Assembly (NCBI GenBank): GCA_002633005.1
Contig: NMRA01000494.1
Coordinates: 151,932-213,931 of the forward strand
Direction: 5' to 3'
DNA from: Phoronis australis
Taxonomy: Eukaryota; Phoronida; Phoronidae
DNA: 62,000 bases
A program made the position numbers and the translations under genes. Of the stretch, positions 33,361 to 45,299 are shown one piece after another. A model generated the notes under the pieces. That model did not search any database. It was not told the DNA's origin and saw only the letters and a program-made list of their open reading frames with translations. How positions within the stretch are numbered: position 1 is the stretch's first letter; the number at the start of each line of letters is the position of its first letter.

Positions 33361-35914
33361 TTAATGCAATGGAAGGTTTTGCGTTTGCTATTATGTTGGG
33401 ATAAGTTCTCATATTGCTCAAGCCAAGGGTTCACAACGAACTAAACTTGAGGTAGGGAACAATAAACTTCATCAACTGTTTCTGACATTGTGTATTCATG
33501 AATGGAGATGTTTTCCACGATGCTGGAAAATCAAATTCAAGTCCAAACTAAAGCTGTGTACTTCTCAGTGAATTTATGTTATGGCTTTCTTATACGAACA
33601 AGGCAAAGAAAAAAATGTGAACGTGTACGTTTGTGTGCTGGTTCCCTATATTGTTTTACTGATATACTGCATGTTGTATAACAGAGTTTCAATTCTTCGA
33701 ACTGAAAGAACACAATTTACTGATATACTGCATGTTATTGCTCATTGTTCCCTGGACCCTTTATTGCACCATCCTTATGTTCCCCAACAACTGTTTTTCT
33801 GCCACTATGCCCCTTTCCCAATGTTTCACTCCAACTCTATGTTACCCGTTCTCCATTTTCCTTCGCTGGTTAAGTAAGTTTCTACATTTAAATGGTGATA
33901 TTTTGGAGCGCCTAAGGTGCACGAGCCCAGGAGTGTGCACAAAGCTATATCAAAAACACTTAACGTCCATGGAAAAAAAACTCATTTGAAATGCACATGT
34001 TTGTGCTTACGTTGTTTAAGTCGAGCACCAGATTGTAAAATAATTTCAGTTGAACAAGAGGCCAACGGCCCGTAGTTCACAATAGTACATACAACCTTTG
34101 TCAACGTGTACTCAGCCATTAAAGGTTTAGCATTTCATTAATGATTATCATTGCCCTTTGAATGAACTTGGGGCTGTATTAAAGTGCTTGCAGTTCTTGA
34201 GTTACATATACAGACACCTGAGACTGGTCTCTAATCTTTTTACTCAATATGGAACTCGAAATTATGCTTGGCATTTTCAACTTTACTTTTCTGCGAACTC
34301 AGGATGAGTGTCTATTATTCTATGCTCGAGTTAAATAATGATTTACGTGGAAAACTTATTCGTCCTCGTTTGCAGTTGATAAACACAACATTAAGATTAA
34401 AATTCGAGTTTGAGCTCGAAATGTTGAATTTTACTCGAGTTCGGGGTCTTCAAATGCAAACACAGTGTACTAGAAATTCAAAAACATGAACTAAAATGTA
34501 CTCGAGCACAGTCTGATAACCACTCATTCGAAATGGCTCCAATGGAGCCAGGGCAAAGATTAAAGACCGGACCCTGATATCGTGTCAGCGTGGCACGAAT
34601 ATATTTCTTAAGTCTACCAAGACGTACCATAACATGCTCTTCTGCTTCAATCTCTCCAACACTACAGATATTACAAGTTGTTTTTACTTCCGGTTTACCA
34701 TTCCTTCTGTGATTTTATGTTTGTATCGCGTGAGTTTAGGATCTAATGCTTGCTTGGTAAAATATCTTCTGTCACCTCATCTAGCACATGAATACTATTC
34801 ACAAGACAACTCATATATGACTCCTCCGTAAAATTCGCACTTATTTATATTTACAGCTTCCAACAGCCAAATTTGAAATGTAATATCTCTCAGCCTTTGT
34901 TTGTATTCTGACGCAAATATTATTCATCACCAATTCCATGCCGAAACCAGATGTATACACAATATTTTTACGACTACATCAATTATTTTTACTGAGCAAT
35001 CACTTTTCTTATTAAAAAAAACATTCTCTTAGAAGTCCATCATCCTACATTGCCAATATTTTCAAAAAATATTTTACATGCCTATTCATACCAATGTAAG
35101 ATACATATAAACCATGACCGTAACGTTCTCTCTTCACTGTGCCGTTAGTCAACTTTAATCCAGTAAACAAAGGGGATTTTGTTTGAACATTTTAAATGTA
35201 TTTGCATATCTAGTACTCCATATCTCTGCTTCATGGACTGAAAGTAGAACACCGTATATTCAGAGTAACTGTAAGTCTTCGACTCAACACTCTTGTAATA
35301 CCATACTTTTATTACATTGTAGTCCATCTTTCTTAAAAATGACTATGTTTGACTGCTGTGCGTTTACCCACATATTCCACTTCAAATAGAAATTATCTAG
35401 GTAATCTAATCGTCTCTATATTTCAGCTATGGACTCGCCAACTAGAGTCATGTTGCTGGCATATGCTAACTAAAGCACATTCTCAATGGCCAAGTTAACT
35501 TAAATACATGTACCACTTCTTTTTCCAGTTTTCATTTCAATAGCAAGTCCATGTATACACTTAGAGAACAATAATATACTTAACATACGATCTTGTTTGA
35601 CTCCCTTCTTCTAGTCAAAAGGTTGCAGTATTTATTTTAGCATGTACAGTTGAATACCTACTGTGTATACTTTTCAGAAGTGGTTAAAGCAAACCTGTTG
35701 ATGTTATTATATGCAACATGCATCGCACAATGTGGAGATGCATGGGTGATTACTATTTCAAACATTCCCACTACAAATGGAGCAATGACTAACTGAATGA
35801 CGGAATTGAATGAACATTTTGCAATCAAAGAACCATAACACGGGGTACAACATTCAAATAAAATACATTGCACCCAAAACAACAGAAAAACATTGAAATA
35901 AACAACAGCAATGT
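33361..35914. other. Nothing recognised
   Basis: AT-rich intergenic DNA. Around 34250-34510 there are several scattered CTCGAG/GAGCTCGA words, possibly an old repeat. No gene supported. Confidence 0.45.
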
Positions 35915-36340
35915 TCTGTGCCCGTTCACATGAACAGTCCCAAATGGAGACTCAATTAAGTTCGTTATATCTACTGCGTATTTGTGTGCTTATGAAAACT
36001 TTGATTTCTTTTCTTATGCTATTTGACTCTCGTTAACTAATAATTTTTGTTGCTTTTAATTCAAGTTAGATGGTAATTGTGCGCTGAATTCTCAGTATAA
36101 CTGAAAATAGGATCTTTTTATGCAGCACCCCTGACGTGAGGATTACATGCCTTATCATATTCAGTACAAGTAAGGGATCATGTTTTAGCTATTATTTTGA
36201 AAATGTCACTAGTCAAATAAGAGGTCATAATCAGGATAAAAGAATAGAAAGAGTAATACATATGTGAGTAAAGAACGAAACCAATAAGCAAAGAGCTTTT
36301 GTAACTTAATTTTGTCCATGTTTCATGCAGCCGGGCACTG
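35915..36340. mobile_element. TIR element, ~430 bp, copy 1
   Basis: The left end CTGTGCCCGTTCACATGAAC and the right end, in reverse CAGTGCCCGGCTGCATGAAA, are inverted repeats of about 30-38 bases. The same ends and left interior recur at 46624-47067. Non-coding interior, so a non-autonomous DNA transposon. Confidence 0.6.
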
Positions 36341-37905
36341 CAGCTAGGTCTTTGCTAAAAGCTGAAACGTCATAACACCGAGAAGTCAGAAAATAAGTTT
36401 TGCAACGTTAGTTTCATATCTGTTGTAGATTGGGTAAGGACATATGTCAAAACTTGAGAAATGCTATATCTCAAGGGATTACGTGATGAAGTGGTGATCC
36501 ATCAGAAGTCATTACTAGCCATGGTATAGTACGCCACAATCACACAATACTGAAAACTCAGCACAGTTCCATAAACAAAATCGTATCACTTTTATCTTGA
36601 CCCAGGAAGAATATCTTTTAAGTAAAGTCGGTGCATCTGATAGATTTAACACACACAACCGAAACAATTCTTCCAAAGAAGGGCACTGGAAGAAAAGTGT
36701 ATTTAGTCCAAGCTATAGTACTGCGGGAAGCACGCGCACAAACTAAGACGTTGGCAAGCATAAATTGCACTGCACTAAAGCACAGTATACTTTTGCAAGA
36801 CAATATGAACTCAAAGTTTTAGAAACTTCTGTTCAACTAATAGTGATCTTATTCAGAAAACAAAAAGTTAATTACTATTGTCGCATCCTTCTAAAAATGG
36901 TGATACGGATCACGACGGATTCTAAAAGTTCTTTACGAGAAACAAACATTTCATTTGACTGCCTTAATGAGGCTGAGGCACCATGTTTTTTAATGTAATT
37001 ATTTTCCGGAATAAGACCTGTACAAGTGTTACAATCGTGCGACGTCACTTTACAATTTTTCAAGCCAATTAATGTACGTGATTCAACTGTATCGCCGATG
37101 TGTTCAGTGAACGCAGAGCAGTGATAAATAGCCCAAGACAGCCCTGTTTTTATTGCAAGTGTAGTGATGATATACCTTCTACTGCTTATCTTCATGATGT
37201 TCTGCTAGTCAAGTCTATTTTTCTGCAGCTTTCATCCTTATATGTACTTACACAGGGAAATTCCTTGACTGCGCCTTAAAGGCCATTGTCATTGACGCAA
37301 AAGAAGTAACAAGGCGCAAGTACATTGCAACAGTGGGATCCCGGGCACCTCTTTTGAAGCTCAACACTCTTCCAAAAATGCAAGACCATTATTTTGGTTC
37401 ATGTTTCGTGGGTGGATCACATAATTTTCGGTGCACGTGATATCCCCATCGACCAAATCGAGCCCACTGACTGCGTCACTCAGAAATCCGCCATTTTAGA
37501 AGTGCTACATGTACTTCTAGAGATTAAGTTTGTTTTTTGACGTAAGACATGACCAGCAGAATTTTGCAGTAGAGATGAGCTGAGAAATTACTGCAAACCA
37601 CAATCATACTGAGACATTCTGTAAATTTTAGTTTAGATATCTGAATGTGAACAAACTCTACAGCTACATAAACCCGCTTTATAAGAAAGAAATAGCATTT
37701 CCTTGCAAACCATTTACTACAACTGGGCATAAGTCGTTCCTTTCTCAAATGATGGTTGGGGTTTTACAGTAACAACACTGTGTCATTATGCGGGATCGTG
37801 AGTTGCGACACATGTGGTGTTCATACTCACTGGAATCTAAAACTAAAAAATCGACCAGTTCTTGCCATGCCCAGAGACATTGAAATTTTGAATATCTTGG
37901 AATAA
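36341..37905. other. Nothing recognised
   Basis: No supported gene. Overlapping frames on opposite strands at 36618-37195 have no family resemblance. Confidence 0.45.
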
Positions 37906-37906
37906 T

Positions 37907-39717
37907 CTAGTTTCTAGAATATTTGTGGAAGAAATACTGGCAAATAGTTAATATGGTATTGATATCTTCAAAATTACATCCAAAATATGCTGTCAAAATA
38001 ACAATTCTATCCAACATTAAATCCTGTTGTGCAGTTACGTAAATTAAAAGTTTCTGAATTTCACACCACAAAGTTTTCACAGAACCACATTCAACAAACA
38101 TATGGTTAAAAGTCTCAACACTTCCACAAGATACACACTTGTCATCACTGACTAAGTTCATCTTTTTCAAAATATGTTTTGTAAACACTTTTTATGAATA
38201 TAGAAGTACTTAAAGGTTTTGAGATAAGGAAGTAACAAGAGTTTGTGTGGAAGAACATAAATTTGTTTAATTCGTTGTCTAAAATAAATGTCAGTTAAGC
38301 TGTACTCTACATCAGGAGGCAAAACAATTTTGGAAAGCAAAACATTTCTAGAAATCATATTAGTAATTTGGCTTGTCTGGGGATGTATGCATTTTGAAGT
38401 CGAAGGATCAGCTTTCAACTTAATCGCTGGTCTCAAAGCAGCATAATGAATCCAATTTGAAAGCTTATGTCTATTTTTCAAAACCTCCCATGTCTGAAAT
38501 TTCTTTCCAAAATTCAAACGATCCTTCGCAAAAGAAACTATTAAAGAATACAGTCCTCCTATTAATCAATTTGTTTTTGTTATTCCACACTACTCGGTTT
38601 ACAAGTAATATGTCCTTATGTAAATGATCACTAATTTCGTCCCAAGAAATCAAGATGTCAAGATAGAAGGTATTAATATTTGCAAGAGACAGCAATTTAC
38701 AATCATAGTTTGATTTAAAGATCAAAATATCTCCATATGTTTTAAAAACATACCCTGGAAACACTTTCATTGTTTCATTGTTTCCATCTAAGCAACGCGT
38801 AACCCACTTAACTAATAATGACTTGTACATAATATTTATATCATGAACAGATAAACCAACACTTTCATGGGTATTTACAGCCATATTTTTTTTTAATTCT
38901 AGGTGATTTATTTTGCCAAACAAAATTTTTATCATAGTATTTATCTTAGCTCTAAGTTTGCTGTCAATTCCTAAATTGCTCATCACATCAATTATTTTTG
39001 ACAGGGCAAATGTTTAAATTACACTGATCCTTCCTAACCAGCAAATATGGAGACTTGTCCAGATATCAAGAGACTTTTTTAGACTTAATTTTGAATTCAA
39101 GACTTAAAAAATCATTTTCTTTTTTGTTATGGCCACAAAATATTCCCAGACTCTTGATTGGTTTGCCAGTCCACTTGAAGCCATCAAGTAGATTCAGAAC
39201 ACTCATTTTCTCTTCACATATCTAAATATTTAGCTGGAGACCAGAGATTAAATCAAAATGTTCTAAAACTTTGAGAAAATTCATGCCAGAATTTTTGTCA
39301 TGAAGAAATAAGGTAGTGTCTGCGTACTGGAGAATTTTAACTTCAGTTTTCTCAACACTTATGGCTTTAACTTAATTACATTCTCATGTACAATTGGCCA
39401 TAACTTCAACAGCTTGGCAAAATAATGGACCCGACAATGAATCACCCTGTCTCACACCCCTTCCTAAACGAAAATAATCTGTTGTAAAACCATTATTGAC
39501 AACACGGGCTGTTGATTTGTTATAGATTATTTCTACCAATCGTGTAAAACCCTGTCCGAAAATAAAAGCCTCCAAATCTTGAAAAATAAAGTCCTGTTTT
39601 ATTGTATCATGCGCCTTGCAAAAGTCCAAAAATAAAACGTGTCCTTGACCATAAGTAATTTTTGTATAAGAAATTATATCCTGAATGATACGAATAATGT
39701 TTCCAATATATCGTCCT
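37907..39717 (-). mobile_element. L1/Tx1-like LINE, 3' half (RT core to zinc-binding tail)
   Basis: Minus-strand frames in order: the RT fingers and palm (39384-39717) with GRYIGNIIRI, the LDF-x-KAHDTI region and RGVRQGDSLSGPLF. Next, at about 39310-39340, comes Q-Y-A-D-T-T-L-F, where the catalytic YADD has lost one aspartate. Then comes the thumb/connection (38471-38986) ending in a W-rich segment. Last is a zinc-binding RVT tail (37907-38188) with C-V-S-C-G then H-M-F-V-E-C. Stops and frameshifts interrupt it, so it is dead. It is separated from its N-terminal part by the TTAA-flanked element at 39722-41412. Confidence 0.85.
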
Positions 39718-39986
39718 TTAAAGGCGAAGGCAACCTTTTTCCATGTCATTTTGAGCTAAAATAAGATTGGTTGGTTATCCTAGACATATTTTCCACTTAA
39801 TTACAGCTTTTCGTAATTTTATTAATTACTCGTCCGCTCTTTCGGAAGTGACGTTTTAGGAGGCAAGCATTTAGCGCCAATTTCTTTTCCTATAGTCTGA
39901 CTGTGAGAGTTGCCGAGTCAGTCATTGTTCTACCACGGTTGTGTTAAATTCCGTCGTCGTTTGCTTTCATTTACTAGTCAGTCAAT

Positions 39987-40982
39987 ATGCCACACTGTTG
40001 CTGCGTACCAGGATATACTAATTATCGGCTCACGCGCGCTTTGGGAGTACCTTTGCATCGCTTTCCGATGGATGACACACTTCGCCGTACTTGGCTCGTT
40101 CATGTGAAGACCGCAGCGTTACCCGTCCACGCAAAGTACAAAGCAGTGGAGAATTACCGTGTGTGTGGCAAGCACTTTCTGCCGTCCGATTACGAAAGGG
40201 ATTTGTACGCTGAACTGATGAAGGTCCCTGCGAAACAACGTCTGAAGAAGGTTGTCATTCCGTCTATGTTGATTCCCGGCAGTGCCCCGTCGCCACCCTC
40301 GAGAAGTGCGTATTTGAAGCGAGAAGCCTCGCGAGCTGTGGCCAGTACAGTGACTGGAGCCAGTGGAGGCACTTCATCTACTGTCACCCGTGCCTCCGAA
40401 CGTACCCCAGAACGTGCAATTCCTGGAACCAGTAGTGATTCGCTCTGTGCTGTTTTCTCCAGCCCAGAGCCTCTAAGCAGCCCTGCAGCGATATTGAGTA
40501 GTGGGAGTGATTACAGGCTCAGTTCGACACCCAGTGAAGAGGACAGTTCGTCGTCCAGTGAACAGATCGGTGAGCCAAATTTTGATAAGTTTATTGTGGA
40601 CTTGTCTAAAGTGTTGGAGCTATTTAGAAGGTGCCAGGTGTGTGGCGAGGGAGTCACACGACACGATGTAAGCAGTTTGGGTGCTCAGGTCACCATCCAG
40701 TGGGAGTGTGTCGCGGGACACTCTGGCAAGTGGGACAGTTGTTCCTCTGTCCGTGGTATGCTGGAGGTCCACTTAACCGTGTCCGGTAGTGGCTTGGCCT
40801 CGTCGAACTCTGAACAGCACAAGCATTCCATTGAGGTAGGCAACAACGCACACAATGCATTTGCACCAAGATGTGTCACCACGTCTGTCCTCAGTAGCCG
40901 CCTCGTTTCTCTCAACAGCTGCCTGTGCCTGTGTGTACTCTGCCTCATTATACTCGGGCTCAAACATGTACCCACCCACTGA
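39987..40982 (+). CDS. THAP-domain protein, truncated Kolobok transposase
   Basis: This is a 331-codon open frame. Residues 1 to about 95 form a THAP zinc-binding DNA-recognition domain: MPHCCCVPGYTNYR at the start, LHRFPMDDTLRRTWLVHV in the middle, then Y-R-V-C-G-K-H-F for the second Cys/His pair, and a degenerate AVPT-like V-I-P-S. A Ser/Pro-rich acidic linker follows (about 100-200). Next is a C-x-x-C...C-x-x-x-H zinc-like segment (RRCQVCGEG to ECVAGHSGKWDS) that usually precedes the catalytic core in Kolobok-like transposases. No DDE core follows. The last ~80 residues are antisense to the P2X7-ballast-like gene and are probably not native. It could still bind element ends and act as a repressor; that is inference. 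Confidence 0.75.
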   Translation: MPHCCCVPGYTNYRLTRALGVPLHRFPMDDTLRRTWLVHVKTAALPVHAKYKAVENYRVCGKHFLPSDYERDLYAELMKVPAKQRLKKVVIPSMLIPGSAPSPPSRSAYLKREASRAVASTVTGASGGTSSTVTRASERTPERAIPGTSSDSLCAVFSSPEPLSSPAAILSSGSDYRLSSTPSEEDSSSSSEQIGEPNFDKFIVDLSKVLELFRRCQVCGEGVTRHDVSSLGAQVTIQWECVAGHSGKWDSCSSVRGMLEVHLTVSGSGLASSNSEQHKHSIEVGNNAHNAFAPRCVTTSVLSSRLVSLNSCLCLCVLCLIILGLKHVPTH

Positions 40983-41078
40983 ATGTCCGTGAAAAAATTC
41001 CTCGTCACCACTGCTGTGAAAAAGGTCTCCGTCACTCACACTACGGTCACTGTGATACGGGTCACCGACTCCAGCCAT
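40685..41078 (-). pseudogene. P2X7-ballast-like protein, broken, convergent with THAP gene
   Basis: From an ATG at 41078 the frame runs through an acidic leader (MAGVGDPYHSDRSVSDGDLF, then EPEYNEAEYTQAQAAVERNE) to G-D-T-S-W-C-K-C near 40860. A one-base shift there changes frame, and the next frame continues with L-P-T-S-M-E-C-L-C-C-S-E. The pattern W-C-x-C-x-x-C-x-x-M/L-P-T-x-x-E-x-x-C-C-x-E is the zinc-cysteine core of the P2X7 C-terminal ballast family. Homology is lost after about 40800, where the element appears deleted. Many invertebrate proteins carry this domain without a channel part. Its function in a transposon is unknown to me. Confidence 0.6.
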
Positions 41079-41416
41079 TTTCAGCTTACAACACACTAAA
41101 CAATCCCTAAATCCAACGTAGTTGAGCTCTTTACTGACCTATCTTGCCGCAGAATACTCGCCGATGGAAAGTGGTGGCGACAATTGTTGAAAAACAGCAC
41201 AAAACAAAAGTAGAATAGAACAGATTCGCACGGTAAAGTCAACGCAAAACCAAGTGGCGGGAAACGCTTGCCTCCTAAAACGTCACTTCCGGAGTAGCGG
41301 ACGACTAATCTATAAAAGTATGAAAAGCTGTAATTAAGTGGAAAATATGTCTAGGATAACCAACCAACCTTATTTTAGCTCAAAATGACATGGAAAAAGG
41401 TTGCCTTCGCCTTTAA

Positions 41417-42410
41417 CAGCTGCTGTTTGACATGGGTGATCCAGTTTTCCCATGATATTATTCATACGGGATGTGAGAACTTTTGTATGTATTACAAAAC
41501 ATGTATTCAATAGAGATATTGGACGCCAATTATCCAAGGACTGGAGCTCGAACTCATATTTTGACTTGAGTAGAAGCGTTATTGGTCCTTGCCTCTGTGA
41601 CGTAGATAATTCCCCCACTGAAAAACTTTATTCAAAAGCTTCAAGTAAGGAGTTTTTAACTTCATGCCAGAAACATTTATAAAATTCGTATGTTAGCCCG
41701 TCATTTCCTCGAGACTTGTTATTTTTACAAGTTTTTAAAACTTCATAAAATTCTCCCTCTCTTAAAGGTCCACCCAGTTTTTCAAAATCACTGGATGGTA
41801 CATCTCTGGCGATATCAAGAAGATCTGGTATAGTGGATGGTGTTTCCATTTGACGATCTGTGAAAGCAAAGGACTCATAATGAGTCAATTCTGACTTGAT
41901 TTCAGCATGATCTGTTATTAAGTGGCAATATTTATTTTTAAGGATATTGACACTTTTTAAAAATTTCTTTTCTCCAATCAGGCAAAAACGTTTGGGCTAC
42001 CCTCTCCTTTTCAATTAACTGGGCTTTACTTCTTAACATTTATTCACGTACTCTATGACTTTGTATACGTTGCAAATTGGACTTGACTCTTTCCAAATTC
42101 TGTACAATTCCATCATCAATTCTACCATCATTTGGTTCTCCTGTCAAGTTGTTGATGGTTTCAATCAATTTCTCTGCCACAACATTTTCCATTTTTTCTT
42201 TTCGAATATCTTATTGTATGTTCCTTTATTTTCATTTTAACCATTTCCCATTTAGTATGTTTATTACTTAGATAAACATACTCTTCAACACAGCTATTTA
42301 TAATCATTTTTAAGTTAGTTACATATTTTTCATCTTCGAAAACACTATTATTAATTTTCCATAATTCAGGCCCTTTCGGTACAGAACCTTTAAAGTCCTT
42401 GTCTCACGCG
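41417..42410 (-). mobile_element. L1/Tx1-like LINE, N-terminal side of RT
   Basis: This is the upstream part of the LINE split by the TTAA element. 41370-41618 gives ITLLLK..., LDNWRPISLLNTCFVIHTKV and LDHPCQTAAVK, the first RT motifs. 41628-41888 gives FYEVLKTCKNNKSRGNDGLT, the loop before the RT core. About 41890-42300 gives shifted frames with KWEMVKMKIKEHTI and an RSKAQLIEKER-like segment. No endonuclease is visible upstream of 42410, so the copy is 5'-truncated at or near there. Confidence 0.8.
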
Positions 42411-44694
42411 TTGTTAACCCTTATTACATGGTTAGAAGATGTTATAAGGATCCAAGAAGTACCTACCCCATAACTAATACACGATCCGTACTCGAAAACA
42501 GTTTAAATGAACGCGCCACTCACGATTCGCACCCGAAGAAACACCGCCATTTTGAACTTGCCGCGAACCCGGAAGTACAATTCATTCAGGAACCCAGGCC
42601 GAGAAAACGCCGTCAGTGCGACTGGAGCAGTGCCTGTACTGTTACCAGCCAGCAAACGGGGATAAAAAAATCGACAGCGCGCCTTAATTTTGATAAAATC
42701 AAACTACGGACAATTTTATGGAATTTGCTGAAGAAATGTGGCGAATAAATTTTGACAGAAATTATTTTGCCAGACTCGGGACCGCAGCCTATCGGACCCG
42801 GTGCGGATCGAGACCAGACACTGGCGAACGGTAAATGCATGCGGTTGCAAGCTGTTTTGTCGAAGTAAAATGGTCAAATGATAAATGCTGCATATATTCA
42901 AGGGTAGTTTCAGACACTTGCATGAAATTACGGGCTGGTTAGTCCTGTGTCACACTGCCGCGGCAGACCTTAGTTAGCCTCAGTCACCAGCTACCAGTGA
43001 AGACTATAGTCAAAATACAGCTTGTTAGTAGGCCTAGACAGCTTTGCGCCAAGACTACCCTTAGGCCTAACTGGTCGCTGGCCACAAACACAAAAAACAC
43101 GAAAATTGAACAAAGTTTCTTTTTTGTAGCAACGTTTGTCAAAATGTATCAACGTTAAATCTTCACAAATTACAAAGTAGCCGATTGAACATGCCTTTCA
43201 GTTCAGCAAAAGTCGACATTGTAGGTGCCGCCAGAAATGAGACGAAGTCCAACGGGAATTGTGAGCACATTTATCACTTAATGAGTAACAACTGCGAGGC
43301 TGAAATTTGGTGAACACTGCTAAATCGTGCAGAATAGTAAGTAAAGATATGTCTAACTAAATTTCACCGTAATTTGTTGGCGAAAACAATTTACACAAAG
43401 TTTTAAACTCGTAACTCATCCCGCTGTCCTCCAATATGGCCGACGCGATCCAAACAAAGTGACCCAAATTTCGCCACAAAACTTGCAATAACTTTACAGT
43501 GCTTGCCCCGATTTTGATACTTTTTCGATTTTTACTGAGTAGAATGTACTACCTTTCCGATGATAGCAAAGTACTTTTTCAAAACGAGGAAAAAAATAAA
43601 ACCGAAAAAAAATTGGTTCGACCCATATTGGTTCCTAGGTTCGACCGGCCTACGTAAGGAACTAAACACCAATGCTATTTTAACATACTAAGTACGCGTA
43701 ACATTCCAAAAAAATTAACGACCACTAACTACAAACTATAAATACACTACATATGCAAACGAATCACTATATATTACTAATAAAACAAAATAATGAAGAC
43801 TTTTCGAGCAAGCCATAGCACATTCAGTTACAAGGAAAAAATGGCAGCGTTCAGGACAAGTTCCTGAACTGATGAGCCGGAAATGTGGGTACGGAAATAA
43901 CGGGTAATCATACGCTCAGAGTGAAGGGTCAAATACTGTTAAAAAATCGCTTTTGGCAAGAAAGGCGAAAAGAATATAAAGAAAGGGTGTCGAAAATAAG
44001 AATTTATGTAGTAAGTATTTTCGGATACTGGAACCACATGGGCAGTTTGCAACAAGGACTTTAAGTGAGCAATGAAGTTGACTACCGAGAGATCCGAAAA
44101 ATTATAATCAGTTTCAATGAAATAATTGAGATGATTTCAAACCAACCAGTAGTCAATTCTGCTTTGTAATCTGTAGGAACTTTGCTGAGTTATTGTTTGG
44201 GACACGTTCATGCAACAGGGCACAGGGTCCCACACGCGCGTGTTCAAATCACTCGGAAATAGTGTACGGGATACAAGTTAACCGAAGAGCGGACCTGAAG
44301 TTGAATCAATATAGCGATAACACATTCCCGAACGATCAAAGCGAAGCCTACTGGGAATGGAAGGCGTAATAAACTTTCATATCTTTTTTGCTGTTACCAC
44401 AACATTGTGAGATGAAAAAGTGTAACAATGTACACACTTCTGATGAAGTAGACAGCGGCAGCCTCGAACGAGTAACGCGCCCCACCCCACATTCACGCCG
44501 CGAAGTTTCCCAAGTATACGTAGCACAAGTAAACTAAATTTGTCGTATTGGCGGAAGAAGCGTGGCACTGTATTATAATCGCATGAGGGCCACAGACGAA
44601 ACAAAAAGCGGTCAATAGTGACTAGTCGATAAAAGTACAGTGTTGCCTGTTAGGCTGGTCAAGCATGAGTGACACGTCGAACATCGAGAGAAGT
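42411..44694. other. Nothing recognised apart from a TIR-like end
   Basis: There is one 106-codon frame at 42428-42748 (plus), without recognisable family. At 44196-44230 a sequence close to the terminus of the 35915/46624 element appears (GGGACACGTTCATG... through GGGCACAGGGTCCC), possibly a solo end. No gene supported. Confidence 0.4.
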
Positions 44695-44845
44695 GTGCTT
44701 TTTATCACCCTGAAAACATCAGCGAGAGGAACAGTGCTTGTTTTCACATCGAAAACATCAGCTAGATAAAGGGTGCTTGTTTTACATTGAAAATATCAGA
44801 CATAGAAGTGGTGCTTGTTTTCACTTTGAAAATATCAGCTGGCGG
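44695..44845. repeat. ~39-bp minisatellite, about 4 copies
   Basis: Successive units of the form GTGCTTGTTTTCAC-x-x-x-GAAAA(C/T)ATCAG differ by substitutions and small indels. Non-coding. Confidence 0.7.
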
Positions 44846-45299
44846 TAAATGATGGCGAGCTTACACATCTACACTGTACTTCGATTCGCGCGCTGGTTGC
44901 CATGTTGGCCATGGCACCAGAGACGTAATTTGCTTGCTTAACGTTTACCAATTTTGCGAACGATATGCAGTTTGCAAATGTAAGAGGTTTTTCTGTGTAA
45001 TGGTGATATATGTACGTGTATATATATGTTATTTTTTAAGAAGGTATTTCTTCAACAATACACAGGACATACCAAGAAATAATAACAAACCCAGAAATTG
45101 AGAAAGATTATATCTAGATTAAACACAATTCAAAGACGAAAGTAATATACATAAAACTATATACATGTAAGTAGTACATAATATAATTATTTCAATATTT
45201 AGATATGCTTTACGAACATATTAAAACAAAAACCTGTGTAGATACACGCATGGAAATCAGAAGCAGCACTACTTATAAGCGATGCATAACAATTTTCTA

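Larger units (their letters stand above)
39722..41412 (+). mobile_element. Kolobok-type DNA transposon derivative, 1691 bp
   Basis: The terminal inverted repeats are about 145-150 bases, starting AGGCGAAGGCAACC on both sides and differing by a handful of substitutions. It is bordered by a TTAA duplication (39718-39721 and 41413-41416). Removing it restores the LINE frame Q-T-A-A-V-K / G-R-Y-I. TTAA targets and a THAP protein together point to the Kolobok superfamily. The interior has the start of a THAP transposase gene on the plus strand and the start of a second gene on the minus strand. Both run toward the middle and both are cut there, so this is an internally deleted, non-autonomous copy. 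The near-identical TIRs suggest it is younger than the LINE it sits in. Confidence 0.85.

Noticed and set aside
40773-41096. Continuous 107-codon minus frame taken as a whole protein
   Set aside because: After W-C-K-C the frame leaves the ballast pattern, while a neighbouring frame resumes it, so the open frame is a frameshifted gene rather than an intact product.
42428-42748. 106-codon plus frame as a small basic protein gene
   Set aside because: No family resemblance, no start context or splice support, and it lies at the broken edge of a LINE.
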